Notes: generated from the sequence alone by a model not told the origin. A stretch of DNA of 12,138 nt from Verrucomicrobiales bacterium (GCA_003506995.1 DNXB01000023.1:1-12138), one strand, 5' to 3'; positions 1 to 6,512 are shown, numbered from the stretch's first letter. Numbers and translations: made by a program.

Positions 1-72
1 CATGGGGACATGCATGACGGATACCGTGATGCGGCCCTCAGGCGCTGTGCCACGCTGAAACCACCAACTCAT
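1..72 (-). CDS. Possible 5' end of an unidentified gene, cut by window edge
   Basis: An ATG at 70-72 on the minus strand opens a reading frame of 24 codons that runs without a stop to the window edge. It starts MSWWFQRGTAPEGR. A GAGG stretch lies a few bases upstream (in TTAGAGGTTATG), one of the better ribosome-binding candidates in the window. It begins 27 bp after the stop of the membrane-protein gene on the same strand, so it would fit as the next gene of that run. The visible part is too short to identify a family, and a chance open frame of this length is quite possible. Confidence 0.35.
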   Translation of the reverse strand, partial: MSWWFQRGTAPEGRITVSVMHVPM

Positions 73-99
73 AACCTCTAACCCATCACAAACTCCCCT

Positions 100-690
100 T
101 TACCGCTCCGCCACCGGGTTCTTGCCCACAAAAATCCCCAGCACCACGCCGCCGATGATCCACGCGATCACATGATCCGCGATGTTCACCACCGTGTCCC
201 GCGCCGGGTTCTCAAACCAGATCCACATCGGCAGATCGCACGTCAGCCCGGCAAACAAGCCAGCCGCCGCCACAAACGCGATGCGCGCCGGGTAAAACAA
301 CGCCACCTGGCTCAGCAGCGCCGCCACCAGCAGCGCGCAGATGAAACTGCGGGCAAAGCTCAGGATCATGTTCGTCGCCATGCTCGTCTCGCCTCGGCCC
401 GGGCGGATGATCGCATAAACGTAAGGCCCGTCCTCCTTCGCCTGGGTCTGCTTTTCCAAGAAGGCCTTTTTCTCCTCCGCCGTGGCCACCTTTGGCGCCT
501 CCTCCATCGCGGGCAGCAGGTAGATGCCGTGCCCAGAGGTCACGTTCGCCTTGATCACCTCGGCCACGGCCTCCTCGTCACGAAACGAGCGGAATCCGTT
601 CTCATGCCAGCCCAGCACCGTCCACGACAGCGCCTCCCACGCGAAAACCGCGATGGCGGCCAACAAAGCTCCCAGGATGATCTTGAACAT
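100..690 (-). CDS. Hypothetical integral membrane protein, four predicted helices
   Basis: A 196-residue protein of unknown function, probably in the cytoplasmic membrane. Hydrophobic stretches are visible at about residues 3-24, 108-131, 135-155 and 166-189. Between helices 1 and 2 lies a roughly 80-residue polar region (about 27-105) rich in Glu and Lys. It contains the segment KANVTSGHGIYLLP, then a charged stretch, then PYVYAIIRPGRGE, and would form one soluble loop or domain. Helices 2 and 3 are separated only by a short FYPAR turn. The ATG at 690 has no obvious Shine-Dalgarno sequence. The gene starts 68 bp after the dehydrogenase gene on the same strand and may be co-transcribed with it. 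I recognise no catalytic motif. A small-residue-rich permease-like or DUF membrane family is possible, but I cannot name one. Confidence 0.8.
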   Translation of the reverse strand: MFKIILGALLAAIAVFAWEALSWTVLGWHENGFRSFRDEEAVAEVIKANVTSGHGIYLLPAMEEAPKVATAEEKKAFLEKQTQAKEDGPYVYAIIRPGRGETSMATNMILSFARSFICALLVAALLSQVALFYPARIAFVAAAGLFAGLTCDLPMWIWFENPARDTVVNIADHVIAWIIGGVVLGIFVGKNPVAER

Positions 691-758
691 GCGATTCTAG
701 TAATGTCTGCCTGAGGAAGGGGCAAGCAGCCTTTGCGCCAAGCCCCCCGAGTCTCACC

Positions 759-1697
759 TCAGCACACCGGCGTCAGCAGCGGCTCGCCGCTGAAATGCGC
801 CGCCAGATTCTCCACCACCAGCCGGGCCATCTCATGCCGCGTCTCATGCGTGCCGCTGCTGAGATGCGGCAGCAAAACGGCGTTCTCGCACCGCATCAGC
901 GCCTCCGGCACCTGCGGCTCGTTTTCAAACACGTCCAGCCCCGCGCCGCGAATCACGCCGCTTTGCAACGCCGCGATCAGCGCCGCCTCATCCACCACCG
1001 AGCCGCGCGCGATGTTGATCAGCGTGCCCTTGGTGCCCAGCGCCGCCAAAACCGCCGCGTTGATCAGGTGCTTCGTCGCCGCGCCGCCCGGACAGGCCGC
1101 GATCAAAAAGTCCGCCGCCTCGGCCATTTCGATCAGCGACTCAAAATACTCCCACGCCACCTCCTGCCGCGCGCGCCCGTGATAGGCGACGCTCATCCCG
1201 TGTGCTTCAAGCCGATGCGCGATCGCCTTGCCGATCCGCCCCAGGCCCACGATGCCCGCCCGCTTCCCGCGCAGCGCATGCGCCAGCGGAAACGGCCCCC
1301 GCGTCCACGCTCCGGCATGCAGAAAGCGGTTTGCCGCGATCAAGCGCCGGCTCGTCATCAACACCAGCGCGCTCGCCGTGTCCGCCACGTCCTCTGTGAG
1401 CACGTCGGGCGTGTTCGTCACGCGGATGCCGTGGCCCTGGCACCAGTCCACCGGCACGCCGTCATAACCCACGCCAAACACGCTGATGATTTCCAGCCTC
1501 GGCAGACGCTCCAGCAGCCCCACGGGCGACACACTGCCTCCCGCCATCACGATCCCGCGAATCTCCACCCCGACATCCGTCAGCAGCGCGTTCTTGTCCT
1601 CCGCACGGAAGTAATCGTGGCAGACATGCGCCGCGCGCAGCGGCTCCATCAAAAAATCTGGCAGCGGGGCCAGCACCAGCACCGGGGTCTTTTCCAT
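759..1697 (-). CDS. D-isomer-specific 2-hydroxyacid dehydrogenase (glyoxylate/hydroxypyruvate or 2-ketogluconate reductase type)
   Basis: A cytosolic NAD(P)H-dependent oxidoreductase of 312 residues, the usual length for the family, which reduces 2-oxo acids to D-2-hydroxy acids. The split catalytic domain occupies about residues 1-100 and 285-312, and the nucleotide-binding Rossmann domain lies between. The dinucleotide motif GLGRIG is at 151-156, catalytic Arg231 in LINIARGSVVDE, Glu260 in DVFENEP, and the acid/base His278 in LLPHLSSG. The segment FGVGYDGVPVDWC (74-86) followed by GIRVTNTPDVLTEDVADTA resembles the GhrB-like and 2-ketogluconate-reductase branch more than phosphoglycerate dehydrogenase. 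No regulatory ACT domain is present. Substrate and cofactor preference cannot be read reliably; the residues after the Rossmann motif (YHGRAR, 172-177) contain Arg, which may favour NADPH. The start lies 6 bp after the cytochrome stop codon, so translational coupling is likely. Confidence 0.95.
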   Translation of the reverse strand: MEKTPVLVLAPLPDFLMEPLRAAHVCHDYFRAEDKNALLTDVGVEIRGIVMAGGSVSPVGLLERLPRLEIISVFGVGYDGVPVDWCQGHGIRVTNTPDVLTEDVADTASALVLMTSRRLIAANRFLHAGAWTRGPFPLAHALRGKRAGIVGLGRIGKAIAHRLEAHGMSVAYHGRARQEVAWEYFESLIEMAEAADFLIAACPGGAATKHLINAAVLAALGTKGTLINIARGSVVDEAALIAALQSGVIRGAGLDVFENEPQVPEALMRCENAVLLPHLSSGTHETRHEMARLVVENLAAHFSGEPLLTPVC

Positions 1698-1703
1698 GAG
1701 AGT

Positions 1704-2132
1704 TTACGAGCGTTGGCGGTTCCAGTCCTGCGGCGGCACCAGGCGTGTGCCCTCCGGCCATTCGGCCCCCTGCTGAATCCAGTCGTGGATGATCTGCTCG
1801 TGCTCACGCTCCAGCTTTTCCGGCGTCGGCGGCATGGCGATGGGGTTCTCATGCCCCAGCAGCAGCACTTTGTACAAAAGGCTTTGCTGCGGCGCTCCCG
1901 GCACGATCACCGGGCCGCTGCGCCCGCCCTTCATCGCCAGTTTCTTCGTCTCCAGGTTCAATCCCGCAAACACATAGCGGCTGTGGTGGCATTCCAGGCA
2001 GCGCGACTCCAGGATCGGCTTCACCTCACCCACAAAGTCCACCGGCTCGTTGCTGAGCTGCGTCACCTTCAAAATCATGCAGGCAGGCAGCAGCGCCACC
2101 GCCGCCAGACCCACGAAGAGTTTTCGTTTCAT
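1704..2132 (-). CDS. Small c-type cytochrome lipoprotein, planctomycete cytochrome C (PSCyt1-like)
   Basis: A 142-residue exported haem protein. The N-terminus MKRKLFVGLAAVALLPAC is a lipoprotein signal with lipobox LPAC, so Cys18 would be lipidated and the protein anchored on the periplasmic side. A single haem-attachment motif C-L-E-C-H is at 45-49. The IAMPP segment supplies Met100 as the likely sixth ligand. The region from VDFVGEVKPILESRCLECHH onward resembles the planctomycete cytochrome C domain often fused to DUF1549/DUF1553, here alone. I chose the ATG at 2132 because the signal peptide begins there; an in-frame TTG at 2159 would add nine residues before the Lys/Arg cluster. An AGGA about 10 nt upstream of the ATG could be the ribosome site. 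It lies between the hemoglobin gene (45 bp upstream) and the dehydrogenase (6 bp downstream). A one-electron carrier role is inferred; no partner oxidoreductase is visible. Confidence 0.88.
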   Translation of the reverse strand: MKRKLFVGLAAVALLPACMILKVTQLSNEPVDFVGEVKPILESRCLECHHSRYVFAGLNLETKKLAMKGGRSGPVIVPGAPQQSLLYKVLLLGHENPIAMPPTPEKLEREHEQIIHDWIQQGAEWPEGTRLVPPQDWNRQRS

Positions 2133-2177
2133 GCCTTCACCATCCTGTGGCAGCACCAACTGACAAGCGGCGATTCA

Positions 2178-2555
2178 TCACCCGCGATTCCGCATCATGT
2201 CCGCCACCTGTCCAAAGAACGCCCCGATCACCGGTGCCTCCGTCGGCGGAATCTCCACCTCCTGCATCGCCTCGCCCATCAGCTTCATCCACCGGTCGCG
2301 CTCCGCCTCGCCGATGGGAAACGGCAGATGCCGTCCCCGCAAACGTGGATGCCCCCGCTCCTCGATGTAGGTCTGCGGCCCGCCGAAACGATACACGATG
2401 AAATCCGCCAGCCGCTTCTCCGCGCCCTCCCAATCATCCGCCGGATACATCGGCCCGATGAGGTCATCCACCCGCACCCGCCGGTAAAACGCCGTCACCA
2501 TGCCGCGCAGCTTCGTTTCGCCCACACGGCCAAAAAGAGTCGAGATTTCATCCAT
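2178..2555 (-). CDS. glbO: Group II truncated hemoglobin (trHbO-type globin)
   Basis: A 125-residue 2-on-2 globin, a cytosolic haem protein whose family handles O2, peroxide or nitrogen oxides. It matches the group II pattern closely: DDWEGAEKRLADFIVYRFGGP (40-60), then TYIEERGHPRLRGRHLPFPI with proximal His76 (F8), then ERDRWM with Trp89 (G8). Tyr24 (B10) and Tyr37 (CD1) stand one residue later than the equivalents I recall in Mycobacterium tuberculosis trHbO (Tyr23, Tyr36, Trp88), so the whole distal-pocket set is present. I chose the ATG at 2555, which gives normal family length. The frame stays open further upstream, but that extension runs through repeat DNA. Ribosome binding looks weak. 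An inverted repeat (2589-2595 with 2608-2614) lies about 35 bp upstream and could be regulatory. The gene appears to head the globin-cytochrome-dehydrogenase-membrane protein run. Confidence 0.93.
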   Translation of the reverse strand: MDEISTLFGRVGETKLRGMVTAFYRRVRVDDLIGPMYPADDWEGAEKRLADFIVYRFGGPQTYIEERGHPRLRGRHLPFPIGEAERDRWMKLMGEAMQEVEIPPTEAPVIGAFFGQVADMMRNRG

Positions 2556-2645
2556 GCGCCCAGCATAAACACCGGCGTCAGGCAGGAAAGCCGGAGTCCA
2601 GGATTTTTCCGGCTCAGGAAGTCCGGTACAGCGCATCAAAGGGGG

Positions 2646-2822
2646 CTCAAGAGCTTCAATCCATGATCCCGAAGGGATCAAAAGAAGGTAGCCAGGGGGC
2701 GAACGACCCCTGGACCCACGAACAACCTCGCCCCACTCAAGGGCGCATCCCAGGGCAACTTTGATCGCGGCCATCCACGAAAATCGCAGCCTCGAAGGGT
2801 GCCTCAAGAGCGTCGATCCATG
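2646..2822 (+). repeat. 20-bp direct repeat pair flanking element A
   Basis: The segments 2646-2665 and 2803-2822 match at 18 of 20 positions (CTCAAGAGCxTCxATCCATG), in the same orientation and 157 bp apart. Weaker similarity extends some 15 bp further left with a 1-bp indel. In the same reading frame they encode LKSFNP and LKSVDP, so they may be two partial copies of one coding segment. The first arm ends exactly at the first base of repeat element A. Confidence 0.6.
2665..2761 (+). repeat. Modular palindromic repeat element, copy A
   Basis: The first module is a perfect 15-nt palindrome, GATCCCGAAGGGATC (2665-2679). A 12-nt linker, AAAAGAAGGTAG, follows. A 22-nt hairpin at 2692-2713 has arms CCAGGGGGCG and CGACCCCTGG (one mismatch). 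Exactly 31 nt later (2714-2744) comes GCATCCC at 2745, where copies B and C carry their last palindrome; in this copy the right arm is degenerate. The linker has one A more than in B and C, which would shift any reading frame and argues against a coding role. The 31-nt spacer is clearly similar to that of copy C, including TCAAGG near its end. Confidence 0.85.
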
Positions 2823-2925
2823 CTGGTTACAGAAAGAAGCGCTCATCGATCCGAAGGAGCACGATGACGCCGTCACGGCGTATGAGCATGCCCGGAAGGT
2901 GTGTCGGGAGAGGCTGGCGGAGTGA
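2761..2925 (+). pseudogene. Possible C-terminal remnant of an unidentified gene
   Basis: On the plus strand the frame ending at TGA 2923-2925 reads like the amphipathic C-terminus of a real protein (LQKEALIDPKEHDDAVTAYE, then HARKVCRERLAE). It has no ATG; the frame is open back to 2692, where it enters repeat element A, and TTG 2761 is the only plausible start. A second short copy of the preceding segment (LKSFNP, stop) lies just left of element A. This fits a gene broken or partly duplicated around the repeat. I do not recognise the family, and a fortuitous reading frame cannot be excluded. It ends 7 bp from the stop of the convergent HNH gene. Confidence 0.3.
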
Positions 2926-2931
2926 TGTATC

Positions 2932-3621
2932 TTAGTCCCAGCTAACTTTGCAGGCCAAATATTCGGCAATCATGATCTGTACGGAGATGGCTGCTCCTGC
3001 GGCAGCATGATAGCGGTACAAACCATTCTGGATGACAACCCAAGGAGATACCAGCGACGCCTCATCCATAATCAACATCCTTTGCATGGCTCTACTTCCT
3101 GCTTCAGGCCAACCAGCAGGCGCTTCAGGAAGCTCGAAGTTCTGTCGCTCTTCCTGTGTCATGAGTTCAACGGGGACAATCTGAATCAGATCGGGTTCGC
3201 CCAAACATGGTTCATTTAGTTCAAACAGAGCATGCCCCTTTGCTAGCTTTGTCACCACCGATTCAACTCTTGGCATTTCGGGCTGAAAAACGATTCCATT
3301 CGCTGACTCGTTTTTCTGCTGATCGATCCTGGCGCGAAGTGCTGGCGATGAGTTCAGAATTCGTCGAATCTTCGGGCGCGTGACGTTATCAGGGTCGGTT
3401 GAACCCGCGAGTACACAGGCGACAAGACAAGCAAGATACTCTTCGTCCAAGGAAAAACTGTTGTTGCACGGAAGACAAGCGGGGACGGTGGGCAATTGCT
3501 CCGGATATGGCTCATCTAACAGAACTCTAGAAGGGCAGTGATCCACTGTTTGTGTCGGCCCACCACAGAACACGCATTGGAGTAATTGCCGTTCATCACC
3601 GTAGTTCTGAGGATGCTTCAT
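2932..3621 (-). CDS. HNH-endonuclease-like zinc-binding protein
   Basis: A 229-residue protein whose first 60 residues carry an HNH/treble-clef signature: C16-V-F-C19, then D27-H28, then LPTVPAC49-LPC52-N53. The two CxxC pairs would bind a structural zinc; His28 and Asn53 stand where the HNH family places its metal-binding and catalytic residues. The rest (about 75-229) has no motif I recognise, though FSLDEEYLACLVACVL after the HNH box looks helical. Cellular role is unknown; solitary HNH proteins of this kind occur in defence-related and mobile contexts, but nothing here proves that. I chose ATG 3621. A GTG at 3651 would add ten residues (MARPKLTPLP) and sits only 8 bp from repeat B; neither start has a clear Shine-Dalgarno. 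Base composition is unusual: hand counts of the 60-nt blocks at 3121, 3241 and 3421 give about 52, 45 and 45% GC, against 70% at 2281. Confidence 0.8.
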   Translation of the reverse strand: MKHPQNYGDERQLLQCVFCGGPTQTVDHCPSRVLLDEPYPEQLPTVPACLPCNNSFSLDEEYLACLVACVLAGSTDPDNVTRPKIRRILNSSPALRARIDQQKNESANGIVFQPEMPRVESVVTKLAKGHALFELNEPCLGEPDLIQIVPVELMTQEERQNFELPEAPAGWPEAGSRAMQRMLIMDEASLVSPWVVIQNGLYRYHAAAGAAISVQIMIAEYLACKVSWD

Positions 3622-3659
3622 GGGCAAAGGGGTAAGTTTTGGACGTGCCACATTAGCAT

Positions 3660-3769
3660 GATCCCGGAGGGATCAAAGAAGGTAGCCAGGGGCAAGGCTG
3701 CGAAGCAGACGCCGCCCCTGGAATACTTCAAGGCCAACGTTCTCCCCATGTCGCATGCCGGAGGTATGC
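3660..3769 (+). repeat. Modular palindromic repeat element, copy B
   Basis: It carries GATCCCGGAGGGATC (3660-3674), linker AAAGAAGGTAG (11 nt), and a hairpin at 3686-3721 with perfect 8-bp arms CCAGGGGC/GCCCCTGG and a 20-nt interior. A spacer of exactly 31 nt (3722-3752) follows, then GCATGCCGGAGGTATGC (3753-3769, one G-T pair). It is in direct orientation to copy A and head-to-head with copy C. It lies just upstream of the HNH start on the opposite sense. The hairpin loop is longer than in A and C while the arms stay paired. Confidence 0.85.
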
Positions 3770-3819
3770 GAGAGGCGTTCGTGAATTCGACGTGAACGAG
3801 GAGGCTGCCAACGCTTCTT

Positions 3820-3915
3820 GCATCCCTTCAGGATGCGACCTTGATCGGGATTGGTGTTTTCGTTGATCCAGGGGTCGTTCGACCCCTGGCTACCTTCTTT
3901 GATCCCTTCGGGATC
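3820..3915 (-). repeat. Modular palindromic repeat element, copy C
   Basis: Read on the minus strand it carries GATCCCGAAGGGATC (3915-3901), linker AAAGAAGGTAG, a perfect hairpin with arms CCAGGGGTCG and CGACCCCTGG (3889-3868), a 31-nt spacer (3867-3837), then GCATCCTGAAGGGATGC (3836-3820). It is the most regular of the three copies. It lies 16 bp beyond the pbpC stop codon and could end or stabilise that transcript, but there is no T-tract as in an intrinsic terminator. With copy B it makes a large imperfect inverted repeat (3660-3915) filling almost the whole pbpC-HNH gap. Confidence 0.85.
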
Positions 3916-3931
3916 GCGGAAGGTGGAAACG

Positions 3932-6187
3932 TCACTCCTCCCGCACCATCACAAACGTCCTCGCCTTCAATCCACTCGTTTCATCGCGCAATTCAATCTC
4001 ATGCCTGCCAGGCTTGAGGATGGCGAAGGTGTGAGCGCCCTCCGTTTGAAGTTCGAGCGTCGCACAGCTCCAGCGCGGCTGATTCGCGCCGGTGGCTTGC
4101 AGCAGCAGGCGGTTGCCGCTGTTGCGGATGTCGGGGTCGAGGATGACGACGGTGCCGGGGATGGGATTGATGATGCGCAGCACCGGTTTCGCATCCGTTT
4201 CGGCGAGGGTGATGAGATCACCAAGCCAGTTGGCGCTCGTCGGAATCCACGCGGCGTATTCATATGGCAGGATGGCTCGGCCACGGGCGTCGTAATCGCT
4301 GGCTTGGGCGACAGGCGGCATTTTTTCGGCGATGAACCACTCCTCGCGGCTCAGACGCGACGGCGGCGTCTGCGGCGTGAGGCGTTTGCCGGTGCGCGGG
4401 TCGATGCGGGCATGCGTGATGGCCGCAGGGCGGTCAAACCAAGTGGCGGGATGTTTTTCGTGCAGATGCAGCATGACATCGCGGAAGATCGGCCCCGCGC
4501 CGGTGACGCCGCTGACATCCTGCATCGGCGTGTTGTCGAAATTGCCGACCCAGACACCGACGGTGAACTCACGCGTGAAGCCGAGCGTCCAGTTGTCGCG
4601 AAAGGTGGAGCTGGTGCCGGTTTTGACGGCGCACTTGAACGGCAGACGCAGCACGGAGTAACTGCCGAAGGCCATCTCACGCGCCTGATTGTCGCTGAGG
4701 ATGTCGGCGATGAGCCAGCTTTCGTTTTCACCGAGAAGGCGGCGTTCCTCCGTGGGGGGAGCATCACTGCGCAAGGTCCAAGGCTTGAAGCGACCGAGTC
4801 GAGCGAGACAGGCGTAGGCGTTGGCGAGTTCGATCAAACGCACCGAGGCGTTGCCAATCGTGAGGCCGAGGCCGTAGTGTGCGGCGTCTTCGTTCAGCGT
4901 AGTCAAACCGAGTTCACGCAACCTCGGCAGCAGCGTTTCCGCTCCGCCGATGGAATCGAGCACACGCACGGCGGAGATGTTGAGCGAATTGCCGAGCGCG
5001 TTTCGATACGTCATCGGCCCGAAGCTGCGCAGGGAGAAATTTTCGGGACGATAGGTGCCGGATGAGGTGGCGAACTCGATGGGCAGGTCAGCGACGATGC
5101 TCGCAGGCGTCGCGCCGCGTTCAAAAGCGAGCAGGTAGGTGAACGGCTTCATCGCCGAGCCGGGGGAATGCGGTGCCCAGGCACCGTTGATCTGACCGCC
5201 CTCAGTCGCGAAGAAATCACGCGATCCAGCAAGCGCGAGCACGGCTCCGGTGGTGTTTTCGATGACCACGACGGCCCCATGCGAAACATGGCGGCCTTTG
5301 AGCGACTCCAAGCGCTGCGCAACGATCGTCTCGACCTGCTGCTGAAGCATGGCATCGAGCGTGGTGCGGATCGTCGTGATGTCGGAAGCACCGCGCAGCA
5401 TTTCAATCGCATGCGGAGCCTCAAATCCGCCGCTGAAGCGTTGCAGCACGATGTTTTGGCTCAAGGCGACGCGATGCTGCTCGTCATCGAGCCAGCCGAG
5501 CGTGTGCATGTGATCGAGAATGCGACGCTGGCGCGGCAAAACGGTCTCCAGGCTGCGAAACGGATTCAAACGGCCCGGCGACTGTGGCAGCGCGGCGAGC
5601 AGCGCGCATTCGGCAGGTGTGAGATCATTGAGCGGCTTGTGGAAGTATCCCGAGGCAGCGGTGGCTGCTCCGGTCATGAGATTGCCGAAGGAAATGCGGT
5701 TCAAGTAGGCGGTGAGCACGTCCTCGCGGCTCCAGGACATCGCGAGGCGTCGTGCTTGCAGTGCTTCGACGATCTTGACCCCCAGCGTGCGTTTGCCGGA
5801 GCGCGGTGTGGTGTTTTTGATGAGCTGCTGGTGAATCGTCGAGGCACCGGAAACGACGCGTTTCGCCTGCGCATTGTCCCAGGCGGCGCGTGCGATGGCG
5901 AGTGGATCAATGCCGCCGTGCGAGAAGAAGCGTTTGTCCTCAGCGGCGAGTATGGCGTGAACCAGCGTCGTCGGAATCTCCGCGTATTGCACCGGCGGCG
6001 CGGAGCGCGTGCCGTCTTCGTTCAGCAGATGCCGCAGCGGTGTGCCATCACGGGCGAGGTAGAGTGTGGAGCTGGGTGGTGGCTTGAGCAGCGCCTCTGG
6101 CAGCGGCACGAGCCACGGAATGCCCCACCAGCCGACTGCTGCGAGAACGAGCAGGGTGATGAGAGTTGGAATCCAGCGCCGACGCAT
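3932..6187 (-). CDS. pbpC: Penicillin-binding protein 1C, bifunctional glycosyltransferase/transpeptidase
   Basis: A 751-residue class A-type peptidoglycan synthase anchored in the inner membrane, with its catalytic domains in the periplasm. After RRRW a membrane helix spans about 6-27. The GT51 glycosyltransferase domain (about 60-225) has Glu83 in AAEDKRFFSHGG, the GASTIHQQLIKN box (114-125) and Glu141. The transpeptidase domain (about 300-575) has all three active-site motifs: S344-A-M-K347, S401-L-N403 and K522-T-G524. The C-terminal part (about 670-748), starting IINPIPGTVVILDP, matches the extra domain found in PBP1C proteins. Length is close to the E. coli protein (about 770). I chose ATG 6187 because the basic residues and helix start there; an in-frame GTG at 6247 lies inside a repeat. 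In many bacteria pbpC sits beside an alpha-2-macroglobulin gene; none is next to it here. Confidence 0.95.
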   Translation of the reverse strand: MRRRWIPTLITLLVLAAVGWWGIPWLVPLPEALLKPPPSSTLYLARDGTPLRHLLNEDGTRSAPPVQYAEIPTTLVHAILAAEDKRFFSHGGIDPLAIARAAWDNAQAKRVVSGASTIHQQLIKNTTPRSGKRTLGVKIVEALQARRLAMSWSREDVLTAYLNRISFGNLMTGAATAASGYFHKPLNDLTPAECALLAALPQSPGRLNPFRSLETVLPRQRRILDHMHTLGWLDDEQHRVALSQNIVLQRFSGGFEAPHAIEMLRGASDITTIRTTLDAMLQQQVETIVAQRLESLKGRHVSHGAVVVIENTTGAVLALAGSRDFFATEGGQINGAWAPHSPGSAMKPFTYLLAFERGATPASIVADLPIEFATSSGTYRPENFSLRSFGPMTYRNALGNSLNISAVRVLDSIGGAETLLPRLRELGLTTLNEDAAHYGLGLTIGNASVRLIELANAYACLARLGRFKPWTLRSDAPPTEERRLLGENESWLIADILSDNQAREMAFGSYSVLRLPFKCAVKTGTSSTFRDNWTLGFTREFTVGVWVGNFDNTPMQDVSGVTGAGPIFRDVMLHLHEKHPATWFDRPAAITHARIDPRTGKRLTPQTPPSRLSREEWFIAEKMPPVAQASDYDARGRAILPYEYAAWIPTSANWLGDLITLAETDAKPVLRIINPIPGTVVILDPDIRNSGNRLLLQATGANQPRWSCATLELQTEGAHTFAILKPGRHEIELRDETSGLKARTFVMVREE

Positions 6188-6239
6188 GGGGAAAGAAACA
6201 TGCGCTGTGAGGGGAATGCCAGCGTGGGTTCGATTTTGA

Positions 6240-6433
6240 CCCCTCACCCCAGCCCTCTCCCCGAAGATGATCTTGAAGCGAATTCAGACTGGGGCGGGGA
6301 GAGGGGGATGCGCTTCGTGTGCCTTGGAGATCGGTCGAAGCGCAAGGCGTCCTCCTCTCCCCGTCGAGGACGTGGCCTGGTCGTGTTTTACTTCGGGGCT
6401 GCGAAGCCGCGAAGCGAAAGGCTGGGTGAGGGG
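6240..6433. repeat. Nested inverted-repeat element in the pbpC-pheA divergent intergenic region
   Basis: The outer arms are CCCCTCACCCCAGCC (6240-6254) and GGCTGGGTGAGGGG (6420-6433), complementary apart from one extra C. Inside lie GGGGAGAG (6296-6303) with CTCTCCCC (6355-6362), and GCGCTTCG (6310-6317) with CGAAGCGC (6336-6343), closing on an 18-nt loop. All three stems nest, so the whole block could fold into one long interrupted hairpin. C-rich motifs like the outer arm are, from memory, common intergenic repeats in many bacteria. The element takes up most of the space between two divergent genes, leaving about 50 bp on the pbpC side and 80 bp on the pheA side for promoters. Confidence 0.75.
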
Positions 6434-6512
6434 AGAATCAGGAGCTTCGTCAACGCCGTTTGATGACACAGCTTGACCACACGCACGCACCACCGCAGCA
6501 TGCGCGGCTCGC

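Larger units (their letters stand above)
2556..2931. other. Intergenic region holding a repeat element and a possible gene remnant
   Basis: These 376 bp separate the hemoglobin and HNH genes. From left to right they hold an inverted repeat AGCCGGA/TCCGGCT (2589-2595 with 2608-2614, 12-nt loop) upstream of the hemoglobin, the first arm of a 20-bp direct repeat (2646-2665), repeat element A (2665-2761), the second arm of the direct repeat (2803-2822), and a stretch that reads like the C-terminal end of a protein on the plus strand (to 2925). No convincing sigma-70 promoter was seen. Confidence 0.6.

Noticed and set aside
2133..2159. Longer cytochrome reading frame from TTG 2159
   Set aside because: It would put nine residues (including Asp and Glu) ahead of the Lys/Arg cluster and spoil the lipoprotein signal peptide; ATG 2132 fits better.
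795..2666. A 623-codon open frame on the plus strand
   Set aside because: It runs antisense across the dehydrogenase, cytochrome and hemoglobin genes, all of which have clear family motifs. Its translation is rich in His, Arg and Gln, as expected of a shadow frame in GC-rich DNA. Only its last few codons (LKSFNP) are of interest.
3659..3795. Short plus-strand reading frame starting MIPEGSKKVARG
   Set aside because: It is simply the translation of repeat element B. The same stretch in copy A carries a 1-nt indel that shifts the frame, so a conserved peptide is unlikely.
3868..3915. Intrinsic terminator after pbpC
   Set aside because: The hairpins are strong, but on the pbpC strand they are followed by AAAGAAGG or ATCAACG rather than a run of T, so it is called a repeat and not a terminator.
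2665..3915. CRISPR array
   Set aside because: Only three copies in mixed orientation, with gaps of about 50 and 900 bp, and no Cas-like genes.
3851..5065. A 404-codon open frame on the plus strand
   Set aside because: It is antisense to the transpeptidase half of pbpC and has no domain pattern; it starts inside repeat element C.
5168..6463. A 431-codon open frame on the plus strand
   Set aside because: It is antisense to the glycosyltransferase half of pbpC and continues into the inverted repeat at 6240-6433.
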